Shown: in pieces, positions 12,869 to 25,508 of the stretch
How the letters are laid out: the number at the start of each line of letters is the position of its first letter
How positions within the stretch are numbered: position 1 is the stretch's first letter
Assembly: GCA_022266195.1 (NCBI GenBank)
Contig: WHVY01000002.1
Location: 8,757,001-8,821,000, forward strand
Reading direction: 5' to 3'
Source of the DNA: Tetranychus cinnabarinus
Lineage: Eukaryota; Arthropoda; Arachnida; Trombidiformes; Tetranychidae
DNA length: 64,000 nt
Position numbers and translations under genes: made by a program
The notes under the pieces: model-generated
Told to the model about the DNA's origin: nothing
What the model saw: only the letters and a program-made list of their open reading frames with translations
The model's database searches: none

Positions 12869-13060
12869 ATTTTCTGAGTGAATACTTGAACCCATTATAA
12901 CTATCAACATAAACACCTTGTTATCTTGTTCATCAAACTAGCATTACCCTGACTACAGCCATCATCATCAAGATCGTCGTCATTTTCATGATGATGATCA
13001 TCATAATAATCATAATAATCATGATGATCCAAATGAAATGTAACACTTGAAAACCACAAA
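12869..13060. repeat. Inverted homology to 27540-27690, copy 1
   Basis: Complement reads TTTGATGAACAAGATAACAA then GGTGTTTATGTTGATA, matching 27597-27640. Further pieces (AATCTGATTAC and the complement of CACTTGAAAACCAC) keep the same order. Rich in ATGATG/ATAATC microsatellite. Confidence 0.65.
12958..13030. repeat. (ATC)n / (ATA)n microsatellite
   Basis: Imperfect runs of ATCATC, ATGATG and AATAATC, including self-complementary TCATGATGATGATCATC. Confidence 0.85.
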
Positions 13061-14370
13061 ATGACCAAATAAAAATGTAGCCATCAAATTGAATTTGCAC
13101 AAAACATAAACTACAGGAAAAAAAAGAATGCCAAAAAGTGAGTAAAATGTAAATTTTGCAACAAAACAGCAACTTTAACATTTAATTTACCTTTTTCCCA
13201 AGAAACCCTTCTTTCAAAGTTAATCAATTGTAAAGGTAATTGTGAAAAGTTATTAAAGCTCAACTCTTTCATTTGATTGAAAAATAAAAAACAAGCCAAC
13301 AGTCGATGAGCATTTGTACAAGAAAAGGCAAAAAGCCAAGTAATGATAATGGGAAAAATAAGGAAAAGGCAACAGAAAGAATGAGCTAAATGGATTTACA
13401 ATGTAATAATTGTTTTTAAATGATGCTTAATGAACTGTTTAAGGGCTATCCATTAATAACTATTGAACAGTGTCAAAAAGATAAGCCAATAGTAAAAGGT
13501 TATTTGAGGTTTGAAAATGATGTGATGATAATAATGATAATGATGATAATAGTGAAAATAATAATAACAATAATAAACAAGATAAACATGAGATATAACA
13601 ATAACAATAGCAACCTAATGATAACATTATCATCAGTTTATTTTGTTGCCTTTTTGCGACTAATCTTTTGTTTCTATTAGGTTAACCTTTCGTTTAAGTG
13701 TTCAAAATTGTCTGTCTTTAACACTTTTCATTTCATTCAAAACTCTTTTATTTGAAACATTTTCATTGAAGGTAAGTAAAGTTTAAAAGACATGACGTTT
13801 GACATGCAAGTATACAGAATGTCAAGAGAACAAAACTGTTCATTTCTACATGAATATTTATTCTGTTTTGGCTTTTTTGTTCATGTTAATGTGCCAGTTT
13901 TGGGTTTGCAAAAGTGATCCTATAAAATGAAACATAATTCATTAATGTTTCAACCAAAAGGCAACCTTTTTTTTAATTTGCTCCTGGTTTCGAGGCTTGC
14001 ACCTTGTTTTCATTTTAAACAATCTTGTTGGATTACTCATTAATTGTTGATCATGATGATTTAAAATGTCTTCATTTATTCAGATCACACTGTGAAATAT
14101 TCACCATTTTATTGGATAAATGTTTCTCTTTTGCTATTTTACTCTTTTTTTTGCTACTTCACTTTGCGCTTTGTTAACTCTTTCAATCCATTTTTTTTCT
14201 TCTTCTTCTGTTTTCTTTCTGCCTTTTCAAGCTACACTCACAATAATTTACAATTCATGTAACTTTCAAGTTGAGTTATATAAGCTAAATAAATATAAGC
14301 TAATGTGAAACATTGCAGTGAGGGATGAGCAGAGAGGCAAAGTAGTTGGTAAAGATGGAAGAGAGAAGAA

Positions 14371-14543
14371 GGGAAATGGAAAGAAAAGAAAGAAAAGAAA
14401 GAGAAGAAAAAGATTTGGTAAAATAATGTGCAAGAGCAAAGGGACTTTTCAATGGGATTCAACCCATATTGGGTAACAAGCTGAAACCAATACAAAGCTT
14501 TCTTTACTTGGTTAACCCAAAAAAGAGAGAAAACAGAAAACCA
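14371..14543. repeat. Segmental duplication, unit B block 1
   Basis: Partner of 5395-5567 (offset 8976). The offset is about 1.27 kb larger than that of blocks 2 and 3, so one unit has gained or lost about that much between block 1 and block 2. Confidence 0.9.
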
Positions 14544-15602
14544 ATCAATTTTTGGGTTCTTTTAGGTAACAAACATTTCCATTTTTTGCTCATTCTGGTT
14601 ACTCGACTATCGACTATCTTGACTGTCTAATTGAATCGTTCATCGATATGGGTTAACCAAGACTGTCATTTTATTCAATATTTTCATTCATTTTTCTTTT
14701 TCCTTTTTTTATTGACAAAACACTGTTGGCTCATTATGGCTCAATTCTGGTCAACTAATTGGTTGCAATTATTGTTGCATTAACCAGTCACCCACTGGAG
14801 TGTTTAGACCAATATTCTGGTGGAAACAGCATCATGAAAGGGTAAAATTTTGACTTGAAGTTAATTAGAAAAATTGAACTTTTTTTTCTCATCTTCTTTT
14901 CTAGCAGATGACTTGAAATGTACTGGAAACTTTGGTTCATTACGTGATTGCTTTTCCTCTTTTATCTCTGGTTGGACAAGCTCAAGCATTCATTTATTCA
15001 TCAATTGAACCTTTCCTTTTGGATTAACCATGAAATATTTATCAATCAAAAATTTAATAAAAGTTTTTCAAAAGCTGATCATATTATCAAGATGAAAGTA
15101 CATTAGCGATGATTGTTTATTATCAAGGGTTAAATCGCAAAGGAAAAATAAGTTTCATTGGTTTAATGGCTAATACAAAAGGCTATATAAGAAGTCATTG
15201 AATCATTGATCACTCAAACAGAAAAACAAACAAAACGGTCATCAAGATTAATAAATTGAATTGACCAGTTTGATAACCTTAACCAATATCTTTCGATATC
15301 AGCTTTACCAAACAAATAACTATTTTTTCAATTGCTGGCTAAACTATTAATCTTGCTTATCCTTTAACCTTTCCTCTGTAATAACAAAAGAGTTAAAAAA
15401 CAAAAACAACTTAAAGATGATTAGATTGGATAGACGAGTTGAAGAAACAATTCTGGTTGTAAAGCCTTTTACAGCCGTTCAACCAGGTATTTGAAGGATA
15501 TTTTACATGAAACGAATCTAAAATTATCCTTTGAACTGAGAGGCTGGAAAAACTTCAATGAGACCAAAAAAGAAACGAAAAAATTCATTAAAAAAGGGTC
15601 CA

Positions 15603-15936
15603 AAAAAGCGAGCAACACTTGAAGCTCTAAAAATAGACTCGGACAACAAAAGACTCTGTCCCTGACTAGCAGATTGACCAGTAGGAATAAAGAAAGGGTT
15701 GAAACGGTTTATATTTAGGGTGACTCTTTGCTTACCTTTGTAAAGGCAAATAAGGAAAAGGTAAAGTAAAGAGTATGAAATTGGTCAAACTTAAAAATAG
15801 ATTGGGAGTCGTAAAGTTGGACGCTTTGCAAACATGAAAAGTTGACTTCGGTAACTGGCCAATTAGTACTGGTATCGGTTTAACCCTTTTAGTGTCACTT
15901 TGCCTAGAAAGGTTGGTTGAAAGGCAACTTAAAGAA
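15603..15936. repeat. Segmental duplication, unit B block 2
   Basis: Partner of 7895-8230 (offset 7708). It begins abruptly with AAAAAGCGAGCAACAC in both copies. Confidence 0.9.
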
Positions 15937-16348
15937 GATTTTTTCCGGAGTCTTTTTTCTTTCTGTTACAACAAGTTTCAATTATGAAAATGATTGATTG
16001 TGAGTATTGAGTGAATGTAAATAATGTTGATGTTGACATATTTTTTTTATTAATTTACGTTTATGTTCATGATTTTCATATTAATACAATATTAATGTAG
16101 TGCTTATAAGTATATGAGTGAAGTGTATATGTTTGTATGTGGTTTGTGAGTGTTACAATGTATGCATTTGTATGTATTTTATGTCATTGTTTTTGTTAAG
16201 TTAGTTTTTTATGTGTTTTTTGTTTTTATATTTATGTCTTTCTGTTTTGTTTTGTTTTGTTTTGTTTGTTGTTGATGCTTTTATTATTACCATATGAATG
16301 TCCATTGAATGATGAGTTTACAATTATTAATCCAATATTTATAATTTA

Positions 16349-16719
16349 TTAGTGTTCCAGTTTACTTACTAGTGGTCCACCAATAGGGCCACTTGTATTA
16401 TTGTTGCTATTATTACTACCTCCTGAACCTGGATTACCGGTTGAGTGTGAACTTGAATTGTTTCCATTGGCTCCTGATGAACCATTTCCATCATTACCTA
16501 CCATCAATGTTACACCTGAATTCATGTCTTTCTTGTTATTCTCCTTTTTCCACTTCATTCGTCTATTTTGAAACCAAATTTTAATTTGACGTTCAGTTAA
16601 ACATAAAATGTTGGCTATTTCAATGCGCCGTCGACGAGTCAAATAACGATTATAATGAAACTCTTTTTCCAGTTCCAGGGTTTGATATCGAGTGTATGTT
16701 TGACGACCTCTTTTACGTT
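16349..16719 (-). CDS. Antp: Antennapedia homeobox exon, copy B (full C terminus)
   Basis: DNA-binding exon, 371 nt. It begins after a pyrimidine-rich tract ending AAACAG and completes the split Glu codon of exon 2. The homeodomain (residues about 254-313 of the joined protein) starts RKRGRQTYTRYQTLELEKEF and includes RQIKIWFQNRRMKWKK, with Gln50 and the Antp-type KWKKEN end. Relative to insect Antp, helix 2 has IANILCL instead of IAHALCL. A Gly/Asn/Ser-rich tail follows, ending VSKLEH at a stop. Joined to exons 1 and 2 this gives 375 aa, about the usual Antp size. AATAAA (minus strand) lies at 16280-16285, 64 nt past the stop. A perfect GTAAGT at 16369-16364 just before the stop could instead be a donor to a further exon. 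The intron back to exon 2 is 22.4 kb. Confidence 0.9.
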
Positions 16720-17461
16720 CTGTTTTTATTTATCAAGAGAGAAAAGAAGAAAAAGAAAGAAATATAAAAATGTAATCAAGATAAGTAATGGTCATTTTTA
16801 TCATTAGTTTTCATCAATAACATTCAATTCTGATTTATATGAATTAAAGTCAGTGAGTTTAGATGAATTAAGAAAAGAGTAAAAGAAAGAAATGGCAAAG
16901 TTGCAGAAAATAAGAAAATAAGAAAAATGCCAAAAAATAGGAAAAAGTAAGAAAATTAAGAATAAAAGTTGGTGAAGAAAAAAAAAGTAAAGGAAACTCG
17001 AAATTCCCAAATGTTTCAAGCTGTTTTTTTTTGCGAAACGAATTTTTGATAAGTTCAGTTAAGGATGAGGATGAGATTTGGTTGGGAATAAATTGGGAAT
17101 GAAGAAAACGAACAAAAGGAAAGAAAAATGAGAAAGAGTGTTGGAGAAGATGAAGACGAAGATGAGGATAAAAATGAAGGAAAAGAAGGAGAAGATGAAG
17201 ATGAAGATGGGGATGAGAATGATGGTGATGAAGAAGTAAAGGAAAGGAAAGGAAAGTTGAATAAGATGAGAATAATGATGAAAATGGATGAACAGGAAGG
17301 ATGCAGTATAAGAACCTATATTATCATTTATAGATCTAGATTCAGTTTTGTTGTTGATAAAAACTGAGAAAGGAGAGAGGAATAAGAGATTAGGTGAGAC
17401 AAGAAAATGGCTGTCAAGAAGAAGAAGAAGAAAGAAGATGAAGAAAGAAAATGGATGAAGG
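16440..17461. repeat. Segmental duplication, unit B block 3 (homeobox exon and 5' intron)
   Basis: Partner of 8746-9770. Differences are a few substitutions and changes in T-run length. Beyond 17461 the two units diverge quickly. Confidence 0.93.
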
Positions 17462-20400
17462 AAGAAGATGAAAATGGATGATGAAGGGCACAGAAAAAAA
17501 GAAGAAGAAAAAGGATGAAAAAAGAGATGAGAAGAAAAAGGTAAAAAGAGTAAAGGAAAGAAGAGAAAAGTTAAATTGACTGAGTAAAGAAAGAATCTTA
17601 TAGAAGAATCCTCATTATAGAGGAAGATGAAATTGAAAACAGAAATGTTGTTTCAGATTATATATGAAAGATAGGAGTGAAATCTGATGAACTATTGATT
17701 TGTTTTCTCTGGCTTTTTCGTTTTTACTTTTCATGAGAATGAATCTTGAATCTATAAGAGGCAAAAATGAAATATAATATGAAATATGAACATTGAAGTG
17801 AAGAGAGTGAGTGAGAGAGAAAAGCAAATTTAGCTGATATTTTTCATCTCTTGAAACTTTAATCTGATGAATTATAACTATTTTATCAAGTTATAAAGTT
17901 GGAAGCTTCCTTAAACAATGATTGGGAATGAATAATGAAAAATTTACCACGGAAATGATGGCTTTCTCTTCATCTTTTTCATTTACCACTTGCAAAGCAA
18001 TGAATAATCTGAAATGGGTCAGAAAATTCAAACAAAAGGAAAAGGCAAAAAAGAGGAAAATTCATTACCATGGTGAAATAGAAGGGGAAAAATGGTTGAA
18101 ATTTTCCATTTTTTTCTTCACTCGATTGTATTTAACGGTAAAAATTATCAAAATAATGAAAGAAAAATATTATTCCAAAAGCTTTTCCATTTTGTATATG
18201 AAATGATTAAATTGCATTCCATTCCAAAATGTTGACTTTCAATTTGTTCAGTAAACTTGGTGTTGAACCTTTAATGGTTTACGATTGAAGTTTTTAATTT
18301 TACTTTATTGTGTTTCCTATTTTTCATTTTGCATGCCTTCAACTCTAATGAACACACACGGTGTTGAAGCTTAGCATTCAACCTTTAAGTAAACTTGTTT
18401 ATCGTGAGTCAATGAGGAGCAAAAAATTCTGGCAACATTATCAAGTCAAGACATTAGTTAATTTGATTACTAAATGAGAGGCGAAAAAATTCAATCAGAT
18501 TGTTCATTGCATGAAGGAATGTTGCCAATGTTGGCTTGGTTCCATCAGGTATGTTGAGCTATTATACAAACAACAAAGTGGAGTAAATTTATTCATTGCT
18601 TGCTTCTTTGCCTTTCACTTTTCATGTCATCCAACGAACACCATTAGTACCTATAAAAGGTCCGGTTAACCGTAACTGACTTTCATCCTTTTATTTTGAA
18701 AAACAAAACTTTATCCTTTGCATAACCAATCAACTGCTATTAAATTTTGGTTTATTTAAATTATCCAATTTTAAATCATTTACGATTGATTGACTTTTCA
18801 CATTTTGCAACAAAAAGTCACAGGAGCTTGGGTCAAGTTAATGTTTATTATTCAATGGGGATTTCAAGAGTCGAAGGATGTTGTTGCTTTTGCTGTGCCA
18901 AAACTCATTACTGTTTGGTTGAACAAGACAGAGGCAACATTTCTCATGAAAATCAAGATAAAAAGTCTAAAGTTTATTTCAATTTGAAAATGTTTAGGTT
19001 AGGTTAAGTTAGATTAGGTAAGATTAGATAAACAATGGTTTTTCCTTGTAAACAGTTGAAGCTGTCAAAAGTCAACTAGACTCAACAGCTGAACTTAGTA
19101 CAATTAGACAAGTTTAATTGGCACTCTTTCCAGTTGAACGTGAACACACATTTTTGTCAAGTAACATTGCCATTTCCGTGTGCGCAATGAACGCCTAATG
19201 TCTGCCCATCTTTCATCTGTCTTTTAATTTCAAAGCTAACTTTTATTGGTTGTCAAACATGTTTTCTGCCCTAAGAAAATAGAACAATTTTGTAAAGGAA
19301 TTTTACGATTTTTTGTCGTTTTTTCTTCTTCTTATTCTCATGAAATATTCTGCTGTTGCAAATATTTTTCCAAATTTTCTCTATAATCAGGGTAACAGTA
19401 AAAGCAATCAAGTTGATCGAATGCTCTGTTAGTTATTATTATTTGGATTCACGCTTTTTACATTCAGTAAACAGACACTTTGCGCAAAGAGCATGATGAT
19501 GAGCTAAAGTGATTTATAAGTAGTGATAGTAGGATTCAAGTGATAGGATGAAAGAAGAGAAAAGATAATCATTATTATTTTTCATCATCATCACCATAAT
19601 CATTATCTTCATCATTTTCATCTTTCTCTTTCTCCATTTCATCCCGTTCCTCTTCAGTATAATCTCAAAGTGGACTCTTGAAAAGCATTGACAAGAGTTT
19701 TTCCTCTTCCACTGAGTTTCCTATGAAGAGAAAAACAAGAAACTCGCCTGGATTCTCTCTCTCTCTCTCGCTGCTGGGTAGTACAAAGAATTATGAGAAT
19801 GAATCTTCTCTCTGAAAATGATGATTCTGATCATGATTATCATGATGATCATCTTGATCATCATCATTCTCTCATGATGAACAAAGAAGAGAAAAGCCGA
19901 TGATATTATCATTTATCAAACACACAAGATACAGCAACTCTATTGAAAGCTAAAGCTCATGGAAAGAGAATCACATATACAGAAGAAGAAAAAAAAAGAG
20001 AGAAAAGATAATCTATGAAAAATAATAATTTATCATTATTATATATTAAAATGCCAAAGGAACAATTCCAATGCTCTTGAGCAGTTAGTCTTCATTCGCC
20101 TTTAACCATTTGGACTACATAAAAGAGATAAATTTATCTTTATAATACAAAATAATATAATGCCGAGAACTGGAGAAAAAGCCTCAGAATCTTTCAAAAA
20201 ATAATAATGATAACAGAAGATTCATTTTTATCTGTTGTTATATATATTTTTGGTGTTTTGTTTTCTGGTTTTTCCTTTCATAACTTTTATATCCTTTTTA
20301 TTTATACACAAAATGTTATGAGTTGGTAATAATGTTTGAAGCAAACAAAAGTGAAAGATATATTTCAACTAATTATAAATTGGACAGTTAAATTGTTACT

Positions 20401-21862
20401 TTAAGTTATTAGGGTTAATCAAGCTTTTTCTGGTTTACGCTTCTTCTTTTTTCTCTACACCATTCTGGCGTTTGTTTTGTTTTGTCTCGCTTTTTCTCAC
20501 TTTTTTCCTTCTCCTTCATCATCATTATCATTATTCAGGATATTTATTTTCAAGTAGGATAAAGTTTCATGAGCAATAAACATTAAGCACATTAGAGAGT
20601 GAGCAAGAGAAAGTTTTTTTTAAAAAGCAAGAGAAATGGAAAAACACAGAATTCATGGGAAAACAAAGAGTTGAGAATAAATTGATGAAATGTTGAATCA
20701 TTCATTAAGAAATGATGCAATTGTGGTTTAATCATTTTCACTGTCATTTGTCTTTCCTCTTTCCACTCAACTGGTGAACTCGTCCATTTATCTATAAAAG
20801 GCAATGCTCTAGGTCAACCCAATGCTCAAGCTTGATCAGAAAAGAGTCGGAGGTAGTAAATTAGAGATGTTATGTTAGATTCCAATACACTAGAGTACCC
20901 GGTTAACGCAATTTTTTTCTAAGTCTCCATCTAGTGATAATGAATTCAGAAACTGACGGCGCTTAAGATTGATGATTGATCAAAAAATTGATGAATATTT
21001 TATTTTCATAAACAAATCTAGCAAAATTTTGCGATTTAATTTCAACTTTTATATATTTCACTCATGAACCGTAGAGGTCAAATATTCTCCACGCTTTGCT
21101 ACGCTCCGGTAATTAAACTTTCCTTTGGATTCATCAAGATATTTAATGGATTAACGGGCAATCTTTTGCCGTTATATTTGGTAGACACATTAAGTTTCTT
21201 GGATCACGACTTTATGGATACACCTTTCCGTCTAACCTGGATTGGCTGCAACCCAAGCTGATTGGGAAGCTCTACAATTGTCACTCATCAGTTCTCACAA
21301 AATTCAATTGAAAGTAACGACTATCCGCGATTTTAGTGGGTGTATCTTGAAGGACATGTATTTTGATTCAAGATCAGAATCAAAAGAGAGTTTAAAAATT
21401 ACAGAGTAATTCAATTAAAGAAAGTGTTTAGTGGAAAGGTAGAGAAATATCAGGATGGTAGACTGATAACATGGGTCTTAGAGTGTTGTAATGAACTAGA
21501 TGTCCATTGATTGAATGACAATGACTAACAGGTAAGTATCTGAGAAAAGGAAATAACTTTGAGTTACATGAAATCAATGAAATTACTTCAATAAAATTGG
21601 TCAACTTTATATTAATGCAGAAATAAATTATTGTTCTTCCAAGTATAACATTATTGAGGTCCGATTGCTTATTAAAGTTTTTTGCGATCATGTTGACTAA
21701 AGAAGAGTTGAAGATGCAAACTTTATTGCATTCACCCAGATAACACGACCTTCTACCCAATGGTTTATTTGTATTAAAATTTAAAGATTCCAGGAAAGCA
21801 ATTTGACTCTGTTGAGGAGCTGAAGGAATAACTAGCAACAAGGTAGCATGAAGGCTATAGAC
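17462..21862. other. Antp intron, unique part
   Basis: AT-rich with TCATCA (19570-19640) and CTCTCT (about 19753-19770) microsatellites and the TTAGG-like array. No gene seen; the chance frames at 17922 and 18747 show no domain. From about 20900 the sequence begins to look transposon-derived. Confidence 0.6.
18993..19029. repeat. Degenerate TTAGG array
   Basis: Seven tandem pentamers, three of them exact TTAGG (TTAGGTTAGGTTAAG and following). TTAGG is the common arthropod telomere repeat, but the array is very short and worn, so chance is possible. Confidence 0.4.
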
Positions 21863-22223
21863 GGTTAGGGTTAGAGTCTATGACAAGACCAAAATCAATC
21901 AATTAATTGAATGTGTATCGAGATCGTTCAATCCGAGGCTTTAAGCTTCAGATTTAGGGAATTGATTCAGGCACATAAATGCCTAACAATAATTTGATTC
22001 TTAGAGTCCCAAAGTTTAATTGTAATTAGATTCAGAGAGAGCTTTGAGCATTTACAATTTACAATAAGCTTGAATTTGGTAATTACTCAAGATAAGAAAA
22101 CTCTTTGTAATAGTGACCAATGAGAAACAAGCAAGTAATGACCAAATGGTGAAAGCTTGTATGACTAAAGGTTGAAAATGATTGAGAGGGGAAAAGATTG
22201 GATTAATGAGTCAACCCCTTACA
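21863..22223 (-). mobile_element. LTR family X, inverted copy
   Basis: Its complement starts TGTAAGGGGTTGACTCATTA and ends TAGACTCTAACCCTAACC, like the 52171 LTR. It shares the stretch CGATCTCGRTACACATTCAA. Flanks AGAC / AGAA could be a worn target duplication. Confidence 0.75.
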
Positions 22224-22288
22224 AGAAGAGTTTTACTCAATGAGTCTTGAGAAATACATTGGCTGGTCTTTATCGAGGGTCAAAATTT

Positions 22289-22606
22289 GTGAGAATATTC
22301 TAGATCATTATGTAATCATTGCCCAATTCACTCGGAAACAATCAACCTATTGTTTCTTCCATTTGTATTGTCTTGCATTATACTGATTGGCTAATGACAA
22401 TTTGTGTATCCGTAGATACGTTACAACATTGTCACCTACTTGTATATAAGACATTACTGAGTTATACTAAATGTGTCACTTGTATGTAGTAAGACCGAGA
22501 GTCTATATCATCATTACTGTAGATAGTACTTCTTAATAAATCTCTTGTAAACCCGAGTCACTCCGTTCTCGTGTTTAACTTAGTCTACTCTGGTGCCTTG
22601 CACAAC
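22289..22606 (+). mobile_element. LTR-like sequence with TATA box and poly(A) signal
   Basis: TG...CA-bounded stretch with TATATAAGAC at about 22443, then CTTAATAAATCTCTTG about 90 bases on and a CCCGAGTCACTCC segment, the order expected of a retrotransposon LTR (promoter, then poly(A) signal). No target duplication or second copy seen. Confidence 0.4.
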
Positions 22607-22851
22607 ACTGAGCAACCTCTATTCCACCCTCACAAAATTGAATCAACTTTGTCAACTATTGGTCGATAAAAGTGTAACGTAAGGGCCAAAAGAATAGGGA
22701 GAACGGCCTTGATTTATTTACATGATTTAGACATAATTTCTGAACCGAGTTTTTACGCTAAGTTCAAATATGCAATTCATTTTTTTAAATTCATAGCCGT
22801 TTTCGAAAAATGGCCTTAGAAATTTTTGCTGTTGAAGTAAAATTGAAGTAA

Positions 22852-22915
22852 ACCGAAGGTTTAGTATAAAGGACTTTATTAATTCTTCCAAGTCTTCGCT
22901 GACTCAAGGAAAATA
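22852..22915. repeat. Dispersed repeat AACCGAAGGTTTAGTATAAA, copy 1
   Basis: 64 bp, about 95% identical to 44386-44446; holds a TATAAA box and CTTCCAAGTCTTCGCTGACT. Likely an LTR or SINE end, of unknown family. Confidence 0.7.
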
Positions 22916-23185
22916 TGAACTGTTTAGTTACAAAAGCTGCATTTATATATTGAAAAGCTGTCTGTCACCCTCCTTTATCTCTAATTAAGTCTATTATCTT
23001 TAATAGGGATCTTTGAAAAGGGTTATTGGTCTTGTTATCAGTTTTAGAGTCTTCTAAAATTAAACAATACATTTATCCATTTCTTTAATCTAAGCAATGA
23101 TTACATGATTATTGTCTATCACTGTGAAACAAAATATTTTAGATTGAAGCGAAGCATCACGCTGAAGGTTAAAGTAATTTACCGT

Positions 23186-23934
23186 TTATAAATGTGAGCA
23201 CAATTTAAACACAATTAAATCTAATCACAATTAAAGTTGAATTCAAATAGACTCAGAAGATTTATTCAGCCTTTCAAATCCTGAATACTCAGGTTCTTTA
23301 GAATCACTAAGTTTCTAAACCTTTGAACATGACCAATGTTGTAATAAGACCAAAGTCAAACAAAAGGCAAGTTTCACTAAGCTAAGGATTAGCAATAGGT
23401 AGAACTAGATCAATTAACCCCTTATATATGTTTCATAACGGAAGGAAAAGAGAACAAAAGAAAAGGAAAAATGAAACAAGCTTAGAAGCTATGAGCACCA
23501 TTACTTAGACAACAGTAAACAATCTTATGATGTCATTGTTAGGGATTAACACAAAATTACAAAACAAAATAACATGATTAAACTTTAAAGCTTTGAAGCT
23601 TGAAAAATGAGTTAAATGATTAAATAAATTGATTGAGAGCTTGAAGTTCAGTAAGTAAGTAAGTAAATGAATTGAGTTTTAGGTATGGGAATCAGAAGTC
23701 TTAAAGATTTCTTAAATGAAAGACCCAACAGTATGGCTGATTGTATAAGTGAGTGAAGATTGACTGACCAAGAATGTGGAAAAGGAAATAGCTTATAATA
23801 AGTATTTTAGTTAGATGAAATTCTGGTTAGTAAAGTTTGACCAATGAGATTGAATGAATGACAATACGGGCAAAGATTGGTGATTAAGAAATTATTAAGG
23901 GGAAAAGAATGAGATTACGTGTCAACCCCTTACA
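23186..23934 (-). mobile_element. LTR family W, inverted copy
   Basis: Ends CAACCCCTTACA (complement TGTAAGGGGTTG). Shares long segments with 37956-38190 and 38648-38790, e.g. ACTCAGAAGATT, CTGAATACTCAGGTTCTTTA and TGTTAGGGATTAACACAAAA. Confidence 0.65.
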
Positions 23935-24467
23935 CTTACAAAAATAATCTTGAATAAAGGAGAAACAAAGATATGGACCGGTCAAATTTTTCGGGGATCG
24001 CAGGTTCAATTGGTGCCTCCGCAAAATAAATTGATCTCTAGTCTCAATGTTATTCAAAAGCCCCTTTCATAGACAGTTTTCTGAGATAATACTATCCTAA
24101 TTTTTCAGTACAGAATAATGCCAGAGGGCTTTTCTTGCCTCTGCAACCAAATGAGTAGCAAAATAATACTGCTCCATGACATCAATACTCCATTTTTAAG
24201 CTTGCGTTCAATTTGCTTGAGTTTTCGCAAATTGCTTTGATGAAAACACATGGTTTCATAACATTGTCAAGTAAATAAAAAAGTGTGGAAAACAGTAAAA
24301 AAACTTAAAAATATTTGTTGTGTCGAAAAACATAGAACAAAAAACCGTACGACGCCCGAAAACGGCACCTTCATATTGCGCAGGTGCCATTTTGGCCTGC
24401 GATTTCCAAAAAATCTGACCGTCCATATCTTTGTTTCCCCTTTATTCAAGATTATTTTTTGTAAGAA
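23935..24467. mobile_element. ~530-bp foldback element with ~75-bp inverted ends
   Basis: CTTACAAAAATAATCTTGAA and the next ~55 bases recur inverted at 24396-24467, about 85% identical. A small GGCACC...GGTGCC hairpin lies at about 24364-24390. It abuts the end of the LTR-family-W copy. Confidence 0.72.
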
Positions 24468-24753
24468 TGAGCTTGATTGACGAAGAAAATAAAAAAGTTA
24501 TTCAAAAGATACAGGCTGACATGTTTTGTGGCTGACCCTGTAAATTTTACCAGATACGCTAGATTTGATCTGTTACTAACGCGACGATTTTCGTCTGACC
24601 TAGTGTTAAATAAGACTTGAAAATGTGTATCATAGAGTTGTAAGGTCTCTTCAGGGATGAGGAATAGAGACTTACAACTGAGATCAGTCTCTCAATAACT
24701 TTAAGTATAATCAACGCTGTTAATCAATTTGAATTTAAATTATTTTATTCCAG

Positions 24754-24800
24754 TTGATGTGTCTAAGTCACCAGTAAATCAAATATAAACACAAGAACAC
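24754..24800 (+). pseudogene. Exon-like segment, copy 1 (DVSKSPVNQI)
   Basis: Follows a TTTATTCCAG acceptor-like end and reads VDVSKSPVNQ, then an in-frame stop. It is about 90% identical to the segment at 25509-25557 but lacks its GT donor. It is probably a decayed duplicate of a small exon belonging to the BIR-like gene fragment between the two. Confidence 0.45.
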
Positions 24801-24961
24801 GATTTTTACGTATTTTATCGAAAAAATTTCGCACAATTGAATATATTTTAGATTTATTTAAAGATCATTCCAGCAATTATTTTAAAATTAAACAATTTTG
24901 TCTTTGAGATTGTTAATTACGTCAAGCGAGATGAAAACGGTACAGTTTTTTCTAATATAAA

Positions 24962-25402
24962 ATGCTTGCAAATGCAAAGAAAAGGGTGTTTTTTCTTAAA
25001 CCTCGTTTCAAAATGGATGAACAAAGTCAAACCCTTATACCTTTTGCTCAGTTGTTACTAGATGTTACTCAACTCTATCCCCTGAACGTATTATCAACGG
25101 ATTCGATAAGACAGAATGCAGATAGTGATGAACCTGATACATACAATCTACAAATACAAGATATTAGTACATCAATTACTTCATCTTGAATCTCAACATC
25201 CAGAATATATTACATTAGAAAGTCGTTTATCAACTTTCACGAACTGGACTAGTGAGAGTATATCTCTACCTGAATCAGCACAAGCTACTTTTCTGTTCGC
25301 AGGGCAAACAGTCCACCATTTTGTTGTGACCAATAGGACGTGTCCATTAAGTCTGCTTGCCATTGTTCATCAATTCTGTCAACTAATATAGCAAGTCTTT
25401 GA
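24962..25402 (+). pseudogene. BIR-domain (IAP-like) gene fragment
   Basis: Decayed coding sequence resembling an inhibitor-of-apoptosis protein. One frame gives SQHPEYITLESRLSTFTNW, the classic start of a BIR repeat (HPxY..E.RL.TF..W), then LPESAQATFLFAGQT, which fits the LAxAGFxFxGxxD stretch. A frameshift then gives PFCCD where the zinc-binding CxxC region is expected. The preceding frame (MDEQSQTLIPFAQ to the TGA near 25189) could be linker sequence. The frame is broken at least twice, so no full BIR can be made. Repeated short exon-like segments flank it (24754-24800 and 25509-25557). The call rests on a short motif, and I am moderately sure. Confidence 0.55.
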
Positions 25403-25508
25403 AATTTTTTTCGACTTGTACGAAAGTTTGTATAGGTGTCTTGTTTCATTAACCATTGCTTTACAAATTTGTAATCGATTTATGTATCGAATTGCTATTT
25501 TATTCCAG

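Larger units (their letters stand above)
9771..14370. other. Intron/intergenic sequence between duplication units
   Basis: If copy A is used, this is intron. Apart from the MITE at 11614 and the microsatellite region at 12.9-13.6 kb (with (ATA)n and (AAT)n at 13524-13580) I see nothing coding. Confidence 0.6.

Noticed and set aside
21064..21261. 65-codon frame (MNRRGQIFSTLCYAPVIK...)
   Set aside because: Somewhat protein-like but no motif recognised; the surrounding sequence is transposon-like. Not enough to call.
23985..24030. GGTTCAATTGGTGCCTCCGCA as a primer-binding site or tRNA 3' half
   Set aside because: It lies in the foldback element, not just after an LTR in the right orientation, and no stem pairs.
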